Positions 10,902-18,354 of a stretch of 55,755 bases of DNA are shown here, one piece after another. How positions within the stretch are numbered: position 1 is the first letter of the stretch; each line of letters starts with the position of its first letter. Origin of the DNA: an uncultured Pseudomonadota bacterium (GTDB lineage Bacteria; Pseudomonadota; Gammaproteobacteria; Methylococcales; Methylomonadaceae); contig CAIPQN010000044.1 in assembly GCA_903867225.1 (NCBI GenBank), forward strand, positions 1 through 55,755, in the 5' to 3' direction. Made by a program: the position numbers and the translations under genes. A model generated the notes under the pieces. That model was given only the letters and a program-made list of their open reading frames with translations. It was not told the DNA's origin and did no database searches.

Positions 10902-11759
10902 ATGAAAAAATTATTATTCCAATTCGACACCGATTTACATCCTTCCGTTTTTGACACGGTGGTGGGTTATGACGGTGGGGCAGATCATGTGATTGGTCAC
11001 GGAAGTTTAACGCCTGAAAATATCGCCGCATTAGTTGATGGCACCATTTTTACTCGTGCGCCTAAAGACAAAAAAAATACCGCTATTTTTGTCGGTGGTA
11101 GTGATATGGCGGCGGGACAAATTTTATTTGAGGCAGTACAAAAACATTTTTTCCCAGGTTTTCAAGTTTCGGTAATGTTAGATAGTAATGGCAGCAATAC
11201 GACAGCGGCTGCGTGTGTTGCAAAGTTAGCGTCGAGTGGTATTTTGACTGGAAAAAAAGCGGTTATTTTGGCTGGAACAGGACCTGTGGGGCAACGTGCA
11301 GCCGCTATGTTAGCAATGGAAGGTGCTGAAGTGACTATCACTTCACGGCAATTATGGAATGCCGAAAAAGCCTGTGAAGCGATGCAAAAACGTTTTAATG
11401 TTCACATTCATGCACAAGCAGCGGCAGATTTTGATGAACGCGCCGCCGCAATTCAAGACGCAAACATTGTGATTGCAACGGGCGCAACGGGCGTTGAATT
11501 ATTGAAACCTGAACATTGGCAAAATAATGCCGCATTAGAAATGCTCGCCGATGCAAACGCCACGCCACCGTTGGGAATTGGCGGTATTGGTGTGATGGAT
11601 AAAGGCATTGATTGTCAGGGCAAAATTGTTTGGGGCGCGATTGGATTTGGCGCATTGAAATTAGCTTTGCATCGGGCGTGTATCGCGCAATTATTTGAAG
11701 ATAATAAGCACGTTTTGGACGCTGAAAATATCTTTGCATTGGCGAAAAAAATGGCATGA
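10902..11759 (+). CDS. mtdB: Methylene-tetrahydromethanopterin dehydrogenase (MtdB-type)
   Basis: Oxidises methylene-H4MPT to methenyl-H4MPT with NAD(P)+, a step in formaldehyde oxidation by methylotrophs. 285 residues from the ATG at 10902, opening MKKLLFQFDTD as in characterised MtdB. Family blocks visible: VVGYDGGADH (20-29), DGTIFTR (46-52), FVGGSDMAAG (63-72), LDSNGSNTTAA (93-103), the nucleotide loop AGTGPVGQRAA (124-134), PPLGIGGI and the tail LHRACIAQLFE. MtdA (H4F-dependent) has a different signature set. The last bases overlap the start of gck (ATGA), so the two are translated together. This is the best marker that the organism uses C1 compounds. Confidence 0.93.
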   Translation: MKKLLFQFDTDLHPSVFDTVVGYDGGADHVIGHGSLTPENIAALVDGTIFTRAPKDKKNTAIFVGGSDMAAGQILFEAVQKHFFPGFQVSVMLDSNGSNTTAAACVAKLASSGILTGKKAVILAGTGPVGQRAAAMLAMEGAEVTITSRQLWNAEKACEAMQKRFNVHIHAQAAADFDERAAAIQDANIVIATGATGVELLKPEHWQNNAALEMLADANATPPLGIGGIGVMDKGIDCQGKIVWGAIGFGALKLALHRACIAQLFEDNKHVLDAENIFALAKKMA

Positions 11760-13036
11760 ATGTAGAAAAGTTGCGCCAACACGCTAACCAAATTTTTCAA
11801 GCTGGAATTGCTGCTGCAAATCCTTACAAAGCCGTCAAAAAACATTTCGTTTTGAATGAAAAATTTTCAAAAATTCACATTGTTGCTTTTGGAAAAGCTG
11901 CGTGTGCGATGGCAAATGCTGCTCAAGAATTGATTCCCGTCAATTTATTGGGTGACGCGATTGCAATAACAAATTATGAAAATGTTGTCGCTGTTGAAAA
12001 TGTCGAAGTGGTTGGCGCGTCACATCCGCTACCTGATTTAGCTGGTTTTGAAGCCGCAAAACGCATTGCTGAAATCGCCAAAAATGCCAAATTTAACGAA
12101 TTGGTTTTGGTGTTAATTAGCGGAGGTGGATCAGCGTTGATTCCGTATCCTGTCGATTCGATTTCGCTTGAAGAAAAAATTGCTGCGACAAATTTATTGC
12201 TGTCGTGTGGCGCGACCATTCATGAAATCAATTGTGTTCGTAAACATTTGTCTCAGTTGAAAGGCGGACATTTAGCCAAAATGATTTCCCCTGCAAAATG
12301 TCACGCGCTGATTTTATCGGATGTTTTAGGTGATGATTTGAGTGTGATTGCGAGCGGTACAACAGTTGCTGATGAATCCACATTTGCCGAAGCTATCACC
12401 ATTTTGAAAGAAAGAAATGTGTGGAATGGCACGCCAAAATCGGTGCGAGATTATTTAGAAGATGCGATTTGTGAAACACCGAAATTTATTGAAAATGTTG
12501 AAAATACGTTAATCGGTAGCAATTTGATGAGTGTTGAAGCAGCGGTAAAATCCGCACAATTATTTGGTTACGAAGTCATTCATTATGATTACCCATTATG
12601 TGGCGAAGCGCGTGATGCAGCAGAAAAATTTGTCTTAGTGGTAAAAAATACTCGCCTTGAAAATGAAAAAATTGCTTTCATAACAGGTGGCGAAACCACC
12701 GTTACATTGTGCGGCAACGGGAAAGGCGGACGCAATCAAGAAATGGCATTGGCATTTGCTATTGCGGCTGAAAAACACGGTTTAACAAATAAATGGACAT
12801 TTCTAAGCGGTGGCACAGACGGCATTGACGGCGTAAGTCCCGCAGCTGGTGGAATTGTTGATGCGGGAACGTTACAACGTATGAAAAATGCAGGTGTAAA
12901 ACCCGCCGAATTACTTGAAAATAACGATTCTTACCACGCGCTGAAAAGCTCAAACGATTTATTGATAATTAGCGCGACGGGAACAAACGTCGCAGACTTA
13001 CAAATTCTATTGATTCAAACAGAGGGAAATTCATGA
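11756..13036 (+). CDS. gck: Glycerate 2-kinase (GckA/MOFRL family)
   Basis: Phosphorylates D-glycerate to 2-phosphoglycerate; in methylotrophs this completes the serine cycle and feeds C3 units into central metabolism. 426 residues: N-terminal DUF4147 domain with FGKAA (45-49), GASHPLPD (87-94) and the glycine-rich SGGGSAL (122-128), and C-terminal MOFRL domain with ITGGETTVT and SGGTDGIDGVSPAAGG. Overlaps mtdB by 4 bases at its start and proC by 4 bases at its end. Could also serve glyoxylate/hydroxypyruvate salvage; the mtdB overlap favours the C1 role. Confidence 0.9.
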   Translation: MNVEKLRQHANQIFQAGIAAANPYKAVKKHFVLNEKFSKIHIVAFGKAACAMANAAQELIPVNLLGDAIAITNYENVVAVENVEVVGASHPLPDLAGFEAAKRIAEIAKNAKFNELVLVLISGGGSALIPYPVDSISLEEKIAATNLLLSCGATIHEINCVRKHLSQLKGGHLAKMISPAKCHALILSDVLGDDLSVIASGTTVADESTFAEAITILKERNVWNGTPKSVRDYLEDAICETPKFIENVENTLIGSNLMSVEAAVKSAQLFGYEVIHYDYPLCGEARDAAEKFVLVVKNTRLENEKIAFITGGETTVTLCGNGKGGRNQEMALAFAIAAEKHGLTNKWTFLSGGTDGIDGVSPAAGGIVDAGTLQRMKNAGVKPAELLENNDSYHALKSSNDLLIISATGTNVADLQILLIQTEGNS

Positions 13037-13854
13037 ATACACAAAAAATTGGTTTTATCGGTGGCGGAAATATGGCTTCTAGCTTACTCAAAGGTTTAAT
13101 TGCGAGCGGACATCCCACGCAACACCTTTGGGTTTCAGATACGAATGCTGACACTCTTTCGCTTTTAGCCGAACAATTACATATCAATACATCGTTAGAT
13201 AATACTGTCGTAATTGATGAAGTGGATGTAATCGTTTTAGCCGTGAAACCTCAAGTAATGAAAAGCGTGGCGGAATCATTAGCTGAGTCAATTCAAACAA
13301 AAAAATCGTTGGTCGTTTCAATCGCAGCGGGCATTTCACAAGCCAGTTTGAGTTCATGGTTGGGCGACGAAGCCGCGATTGTGCGTTGTATGCCGAATAC
13401 GCCCGCGTTAGTTTTAACAGGTGCAACGGGTTTGCACGCAAACTCCAATGTTACCGATGAACAAAGTGATTTAGCCGAAAACATTTTGCGTTCCGTGGGA
13501 ATTGCATTATGGGTTGAAACCGAAGCCGAACTTGATGCCGTCACAGCAGTTTCAGGTAGCGGTCCCGCGTATTATTTTTTATTGATGGAAGCGATGGAAA
13601 AAGCGGCGTTGGAAATGGGTTTAAATGCGAATACCGCGCAATTATTAGTTCAACAAACAGCGTTAGGTGCGGCGAAAATTGCACTCGAATCTGCCGAATC
13701 CCCTGAAAAGTTGCGCGAACGTGTCACGTCACCAAACGGTACGACACAAAAAGCGATTGAAACATTTCAAGCAGGCGGTTTTGTCGAATTAGTTGCCAAA
13801 GCATTAAACGCAGCGCGTGATCGTTCGATTGAATTATCAAAACAAGAGGTTTAA
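13033..13854 (+). CDS. proC: Pyrroline-5-carboxylate reductase
   Basis: Last step of proline synthesis, NAD(P)H-dependent. 273 residues. The Rossmann loop GFIGGGNMA is at residues 7-15, VLAVKPQ in the middle, MPNTPA near 118-123 and the C-terminal signature around SGSGPAYYF with TSPNGTT (the family's substrate-binding end). Starts inside the gck stop (ATGA). Followed 3 bases later by the yggT gene, the usual proC-yggT order of gammaproteobacteria. Confidence 0.96.
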   Translation: MNTQKIGFIGGGNMASSLLKGLIASGHPTQHLWVSDTNADTLSLLAEQLHINTSLDNTVVIDEVDVIVLAVKPQVMKSVAESLAESIQTKKSLVVSIAAGISQASLSSWLGDEAAIVRCMPNTPALVLTGATGLHANSNVTDEQSDLAENILRSVGIALWVETEAELDAVTAVSGSGPAYYFLLMEAMEKAALEMGLNANTAQLLVQQTALGAAKIALESAESPEKLRERVTSPNGTTQKAIETFQAGGFVELVAKALNAARDRSIELSKQEV

Positions 13855-13857
13855 ATC

Positions 13858-14433
13858 ATGGGCATGAATTATTTTACCAATCCAATTGAATTGGTTTTGA
13901 ACACCGTTTTTTCGTTGTATATCGGCGCGGTGATGCTGCGTTTTTTATTGCAATGGTGTCGAGCAGATTTTCGTAATCCGATTTCGAAATTTTTGATTAT
14001 GCTTACGCATCCGCCACTGAAAATTATGCGGCGTTTTATTCCGTCAATTGGAAATATCGACACGTCTTCGTTGGTATTGATGATGACGTTACAAGTATTC
14101 GCGGATGGTTCGTTGGAGCTATTACAAGGCGCATCGATAAGCATTGGCGGTTTGATTTTGATTTCATTCGCCCATCTTTTAGCGTTGTTGCTCAATGTTT
14201 TGTTTTATGCGGTATTTGGTCGGGCGTTGTTGAGCTGGTTTAATCAAGGTAGTTTTAATAATGTTTCGATGTTGCTTTATAGTTTGACTGAACCAATGTT
14301 GAGTGTTTGTCGTGGAATGTTGCCAAATTTAGGTGGTTTAGATTTGTCGGTGATTTTAGCGATTTTGGGGTTACAACTTGCTGAAATGTTGATTTTGCCA
14401 CCGTTGTATCAATTAGCGAGTTTGATTTCTTGA
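13858..14433 (+). CDS. YggT family integral membrane protein
   Basis: 191 residues with two copies of the YggT unit, each a pair of membrane helices (about 8-28 and 60-85; 95-125 and 150-185). The first copy carries FRNPISKFLIMLTHPPLKIMRR and the second GLDLSVILAILGLQLAE-type blocks, shown here only by their key residues. Related to the CcmI/YlmG family linked to cell envelope and membrane cofactor handling; the exact role is open. Last gene of the mtdB run, followed by a strong terminator. Confidence 0.88.
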   Translation: MGMNYFTNPIELVLNTVFSLYIGAVMLRFLLQWCRADFRNPISKFLIMLTHPPLKIMRRFIPSIGNIDTSSLVLMMTLQVFADGSLELLQGASISIGGLILISFAHLLALLLNVLFYAVFGRALLSWFNQGSFNNVSMLLYSLTEPMLSVCRGMLPNLGGLDLSVILAILGLQLAEMLILPPLYQLASLIS

Positions 14434-14460
14434 TTGGATTTTGAGTAAGGCGTTGAGCAT

Positions 14461-14503
14461 AAAAAAGCCCCGATTTGCAGTGAATGCAAGTCGGGGCTTT
14501 TTT
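14461..14503 (+). terminator. Strong terminator after yggT (copy 1 of a reiterated terminator)
   Basis: A6-GCCCCGA on the left pairs with TCGGGGC-T6 on the right; an inner hairpin TTGCA/TGCAA forms the loop. A close relative sits at 15138-15175 and a half copy at 16044-16073, which share the loop wording. Confidence 0.95.
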
Positions 14504-14541
14504 GTTTTGACCGCGATACTGGATAGCGATACTATTTCACA

Positions 14542-14796
14542 ATGAAAAGAAAACATCAAAAAACACTCGAACTCATTTACGCTCGCCCAGTTTCTGCAAA
14601 TGTACGTTGGTTGGATATTGAAACCTTATTGCTTGAACTCGGCGCAAAGATTGAAGAGCGTGAAGGTTCACGGGTATTGATTAAATTATTTGACGAACGG
14701 CGCGTGTTTCATCGTCCACATCCCACACCAACAACCGATAAAGGCGCGTTAGCCAGTTTGCGTGATTGGTTATTTAACAACGGAGTAAAACCATGA
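14542..14796 (+). CDS. hicA: HicA-type mRNA interferase toxin
   Basis: 84-residue protein of the HicA/YcfA family, a dsRNA-binding-fold ribonuclease. Recognisable features are the helix ending in LELGAKIEEREGSRV, then the strand-and-His region VFHRPHPTPTTDKG followed by LRDWLFNNG, where HicA proteins place the catalytic His. Its last 4 bases overlap the start of hicB. The pair lies on an insertion-like island behind yggT. Confidence 0.87.
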   Translation: MKRKHQKTLELIYARPVSANVRWLDIETLLLELGAKIEEREGSRVLIKLFDERRVFHRPHPTPTTDKGALASLRDWLFNNGVKP

Positions 14797-15125
14797 TTAA
14801 CCAAATGACGATTGACGGCGTGAAAGCGGTCATTACTTACGATTCCGACATTGATATGTTTCGCGGCGAATTTTTAGGTTTGAATGGCGGCGCAGATTTT
14901 TATGCGAAAGATGCCGAAGGATTAAGACGTGAAGGCGCGATTTCACTCAAAGTTTTTCTGGAAGCGTGCCAAGAAGATGGCGTTGAACCGTTTAAATCGT
15001 ATTCGGGAAAATTTGTGTTGCGAATTCCACCCGAAGACCATGCCGCGATTTCGATTGCAGCGAGTGCGTCAGGAAAAAGTCTTAATCAATGGGCGGTTGA
15101 TACGTTAAGGCAAGCGGCTTATTGA
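14793..15125 (+). CDS. hicB: HicB-type antitoxin
   Basis: 110 residues. The N-terminal half is the HicB partial RNase H-like fold (YDSDIDMFRGEFLGLNG), which neutralises HicA. The C-terminal half FVLRIPPEDHAAISIAA-SGKSLNQWAVDTLRQA is a ribbon-helix-helix DNA-binding domain, so it probably represses its own promoter in 14504-14541. Translationally coupled to hicA. Confidence 0.87.
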   Translation: MINQMTIDGVKAVITYDSDIDMFRGEFLGLNGGADFYAKDAEGLRREGAISLKVFLEACQEDGVEPFKSYSGKFVLRIPPEDHAAISIAASASGKSLNQWAVDTLRQAAY

Positions 15126-15137
15126 ATTTAACAACAC

Positions 15138-15175
15138 AAAAAAGCCCCGACGGCGTGATGCAATCGGGGCTTTAA
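15138..15175. terminator. Terminator between hicB and the orphan gene (copy 2)
   Basis: A6-GCCCCGA pairs with TCGGGGCTTT around a 13-base loop containing GTGATGCAA. Stem and loop resemble the yggT terminator at 14461. It lies between convergent genes. Confidence 0.8.
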
Positions 15176-15180
15176 TTTGC

Positions 15181-15561
15181 TTAATATCTAAAATCTAAAT
15201 CAGGTTTATCAAGTAATTCAGTAAGCAAATTTCTAATTGAATCGAATGCGCTACCGCGTCCCATACATACAGCTTCATTTTTAGAAAAGCTCTTTAAACG
15301 TCTATAAACATCCTCAACTAACAATTCGGGGCTACGGTTTTCATCATTTGGTGTGTGTGTTCCTATAGTTGAAGTTGCATCTTGGCGGGAATTCTGAAAA
15401 ATCGTGAGCAACGCTAAAATTCCTTTCGGGCTGCGGAACTGTGATTTGTAAATATATTGCAGTTGTTCAAGATTATTCATTCTATTATATTGCCGCCACG
15501 CATCTTCAATATCATCTTCGCTCATGCTAAATGCTTTCGCTACAGAACTAAAAAACCCCAT
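15181..15561 (-). CDS. Orphan hypothetical protein
   Basis: I do not recognise this 126-residue protein. It opens MGFFSSVAKAFSMSEDDIEDAWRQY-like, an amphipathic helical start, continues as alternating charged helices and ends with LLTELLDKPDLDFRY. It lacks a signal peptide or membrane helix. The start at 15561 has GGGGG about 7 bases upstream; the in-frame ATG at 15582 has none. It faces hicB across a shared terminator and diverges from the XRE gene across 121 bases. Confidence 0.6.
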   Translation of the reverse strand: MGFFSSVAKAFSMSEDDIEDAWRQYNRMNNLEQLQYIYKSQFRSPKGILALLTIFQNSRQDATSTIGTHTPNDENRSPELLVEDVYRRLKSFSKNEAVCMGRGSAFDSIRNLLTELLDKPDLDFRY

Positions 15562-15682
15562 TTTAAACCCCCACTGAATCAACAGTAAAAAATAATCAAA
15601 AAATTAGCTGAATATGTTAGATTGCAAACTTGAAATTAACCACCAAATGAAACTGATATTTTCCCTGTAGGAGTTTGTATTT

Positions 15683-16045
15683 ATGAAAGTTTGCGAAAAA
15701 ATTAAACATTTGCGTCAAATGCAAAACTTATCACAGGAAGAAGTTGCAGAAAAATTGGGAATGACAACAAATGGTTATGGTGGAATTGAACGCGGTGAAG
15801 TGGATATTAAGTTGTCGAGGCTTGAGCAACTTTCAGATTTGTTCGGCGTTAATTTGTCAGATTTAATCGAATTTGGTGATAAAACCGTCTTCAATTTAAT
15901 TACAACAGATTCAGGAACTCAAAGTTATTGTAGTATTGATTCAACTTCATCCGAGAACATAAAACTAAAATGTGAAGTTGAAAAATTGCAAATGGAAGTT
16001 GCATATTTGAAAGAAATTATCGAATTGATGAAAAACAAATCATAA
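15683..16045 (+). CDS. XRE-family transcriptional regulator with C-terminal coiled coil
   Basis: 120 residues. Residues 3-60 are a Cro/C1-type helix-turn-helix (LRQMQNLSQEEVAEKLGM then GGIERGEVDIKLSRLEQL). A polar linker is followed by a leucine-heptad helix (about 90-120), likely for dimerisation. Good ribosome-binding site (TGTAGGAG is 10-13 bases before the ATG). Divergent from the orphan gene at 15181-15561, so it may control that gene or hicAB. The stop codon lies inside the third terminator copy. Confidence 0.82.
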   Translation: MKVCEKIKHLRQMQNLSQEEVAEKLGMTTNGYGGIERGEVDIKLSRLEQLSDLFGVNLSDLIEFGDKTVFNLITTDSGTQSYCSIDSTSSENIKLKCEVEKLQMEVAYLKEIIELMKNKS

Positions 16046-16073
16046 AAAAGCCCCAATTGCAGTGAATGCAAGT
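16044..16073. repeat. Half copy of the yggT terminator (copy 3)
   Basis: A6-GCCCC at 16044-16054 and the 17-mer TTGCAGTGAATGCAAGT at 16057-16073 repeat 14461-14471 and 14475-14491. The right arm of the stem is absent, so it cannot terminate. It marks the right edge of the HicAB island. Confidence 0.8.
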
Positions 16074-16105
16074 GAGCAGATTTACATTATTCAAATTAAA
16101 CCACC

Positions 16106-17128
16106 ATGAAAAAAAGCGATTTTAATTACCACCTACCCGAAGCGTTAATCGCGCAGCAGCCTTTATCTGAACGCACCGCCAGCCGTTTATTGTGTTTAAA
16201 TCGAGAAACTGGCGACACGCTAGACCGACAATTTAACGACTTACTCGACTTCATCGAAGCCGACGATTTACTCGTTTTCAATGATACACGCGTCATTCCA
16301 GCTCGTTTGTTTGGCACGAAAACGACGGGCGGAAAAATTGAGATTTTGATTGAACGCATTTTGGATGAACAGCACGCGCTGGCGCATATTCGTTCGAATA
16401 AATCGCCCAAAGCGGGAGCGCGAATTGAATTAGATAATGGTTATTTTTGCGAGGTTGAAGGGCGCGATAACGATTTGTTTCAATTACGTTTTGATAATGA
16501 AAAACCATTGTTAGAAATTTTGGCTGAAATCGGACACATTCCATTGCCGCCATACATTGAACGCGCCGACAATGAAAACGATTTCACGCGCTATCAAACG
16601 GTTTTCGGCAAAAATTTAGGTGCCGTTGCTGCGCCAACGGCAGGATTGCATTTTGATGAAACAATGTTAGAAAAAATTCACGCGAAAGGCATTCAAACAG
16701 CATTTGTGACATTGCACGTTGGCAGCGGCACATTTCAACCCGTGCGAGTCGAAAATTTGTCTGAACACATTATGCACAAAGAATTTTTCGCTGTGCCGCA
16801 AGAAACCGTGAATGCTGTTAATGAAACTAAAAAACGGGGAGGGCGTGTGATTGCGATTGGGACAACTGCAGTTCGTGCATTGGAATCTGCTTCACGTTCG
16901 GGTGTGTTACACGCAGGCTTTGGTGACACTGATTTGTTTATTACACCAGGTTATGAATTCAAATCCGTTGATGCGATGTTGACGAATTTTCATTTGCCCG
17001 AATCGACATTGTTAATGCTGGTGTCGGCATTTTCTCGTTATGAATTTGTGATGCAGGCATATCGACACGCGATTGAGCAGAAATATCGTTTTTTCAGTTA
17101 TGGTGACGCAATGTGGGTCAGTCGATAA
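16106..17128 (+). CDS. queA: S-adenosylmethionine:tRNA ribosyltransferase-isomerase
   Basis: Transfers the ribosyl moiety of SAM to preQ1-tRNA to make epoxyqueuosine, late in queuosine synthesis. 340 residues, normal length. Starts MKKSDFNYHLPEALIAQQP, as the family does, with LVFNDTRVIPARLFG near residues 55-69, the SAM-site block VAAPTAGLHFDE about 172-183, HVGSGTFQPVR about 205-215, and the closing PESTLLMLVSAF. No tgt or yajC follows; serC faces it. Confidence 0.97.
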   Translation: MKKSDFNYHLPEALIAQQPLSERTASRLLCLNRETGDTLDRQFNDLLDFIEADDLLVFNDTRVIPARLFGTKTTGGKIEILIERILDEQHALAHIRSNKSPKAGARIELDNGYFCEVEGRDNDLFQLRFDNEKPLLEILAEIGHIPLPPYIERADNENDFTRYQTVFGKNLGAVAAPTAGLHFDETMLEKIHAKGIQTAFVTLHVGSGTFQPVRVENLSEHIMHKEFFAVPQETVNAVNETKKRGGRVIAIGTTAVRALESASRSGVLHAGFGDTDLFITPGYEFKSVDAMLTNFHLPESTLLMLVSAFSRYEFVMQAYRHAIEQKYRFFSYGDAMWVSR

Positions 17129-17136
17129 AATGTGAA

Positions 17137-17172
17137 CCGCGACCATTTTGAAAACAGTCGCGGCTAATTTTT
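17137..17172. terminator. Terminator between queA and serC
   Basis: CCGCGAC (17137-17143) pairs with GTCGCGG (17157-17163) and CTAATTTTTAA follows on the plus strand. It ends queA; its right end touches the serC stop. Confidence 0.75.
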
Positions 17173-18250
17173 AATGTGTACGTTCAAATTCCTGCATAAA
17201 GGAAACCAACGTATCAACCCCGCTTTCAGGCATCGCGTTGTAAATACTTGCACGCATTCCACCGACAGAACGATGTCCTTTTAATTCATTCAAACCAGCG
17301 GCTTCAGCAGCCGTTAAAAATTCTTTATCTAACGCTTCGTTCGCTAAAATAAACGGCACATTCATTCTTGAACGTGACACGATTTCAACAGGATTACGAT
17401 ACAAAGTGGACGCATCAATCGCTTGATAAAGTTTTGCTGATTTAGCGATATTACGTTGTTCCATTGCCGCAACGCCGCCTTGTGCTTGAAGCCATTTCAA
17501 CACCAACCCCATCAAATACCAGCTGTAAGTCGTCGGTGTGTTGAGCATCGATTGATTTTTGGTTTGTTCAGCATAATTGAAAACAGGCGGTACAAGTTTT
17601 GAACATTTACCCAATAAATCATCACGCACAATCACGACGGTGACACCTGCTGCACCCATATTTTTTTGACTACCTGCGTAAATCAAACCAAATTCATTAA
17701 CGTCAATTGGGCGTGAAAGAATGTTCGACGACATATCACACACTAGCGGCAAGCCTTTTGCGTCAGGCGTAGTGTTGAATTCTACGCCGTGAATCGTTTC
17801 GTTCGACGTGCAATGTAAATAAGCGGCTTCTAGGTCAATTTTCCAATCCGCAACATTTGGAATTGTCGTGAAATTACTGTCTTCTGAACTCGCACTGACA
17901 ATCGCGTCACAATATGATTGTGCATCTTTAATAGCTTTTTCTGACCACGCGCCTGTTTTGACGTAACAGGCTTTTGTTTTGTCGCCCAAAAGATTTTGCG
18001 GAATAAACGAAAATTGTGCCGACGCGCCACCTTGTAAAAACAATACGCGATAATTTTCAGGAATACTCATTAACGCGCGTAAATCGGCTTCTAATTCAGC
18101 GGCGATACTCATGAATTGTTTGCCACGATGACTCATTTCCATGACCGACATACCGCTGCCGCGCCAATCGAGCATTTCATCTCTAGCTTGTTGTAAAACG
18201 GCTTCGGGTAACGTTGAAGGCCCTGCACTAAAATTAAAAATGCGTGTCAT
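17171..18250 (-). CDS. serC: Phosphoserine aminotransferase
   Basis: PLP enzyme converting 3-phosphohydroxypyruvate to phosphoserine (and acting in pyridoxine synthesis). 359 residues from the ATG at 18250, which opens MTRIFNFSAGPSTLPE as in the family and has GGAGA 9 bases upstream; the frame continues to 18346 but without support. PLP-binding Lys is K196 in YAGSQKNMGAAG, with GGASAQF (74-80). A TATAAT-like -10 on the minus strand at 18298-18293 may be its promoter, divergent from mfd. Confidence 0.97.
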   Translation of the reverse strand: MTRIFNFSAGPSTLPEAVLQQARDEMLDWRGSGMSVMEMSHRGKQFMSIAAELEADLRALMSIPENYRVLFLQGGASAQFSFIPQNLLGDKTKACYVKTGAWSEKAIKDAQSYCDAIVSASSEDSNFTTIPNVADWKIDLEAAYLHCTSNETIHGVEFNTTPDAKGLPLVCDMSSNILSRPIDVNEFGLIYAGSQKNMGAAGVTVVIVRDDLLGKCSKLVPPVFNYAEQTKNQSMLNTPTTYSWYLMGLVLKWLQAQGGVAAMEQRNIAKSAKLYQAIDASTLYRNPVEIVSRSRMNVPFILANEALDKEFLTAAEAAGLNELKGHRSVGGMRASIYNAMPESGVDTLVSFMQEFERTH

Positions 18251-18354
18251 AGTTAAATTTCTCCAATAAAAATCACTGTTAAAAGTGTCGTCATTATAAC
18301 GCAGCTCAAAATTCGGTTTAAAATAACCGCCATTCCAATTTCGCACACGCCGTT

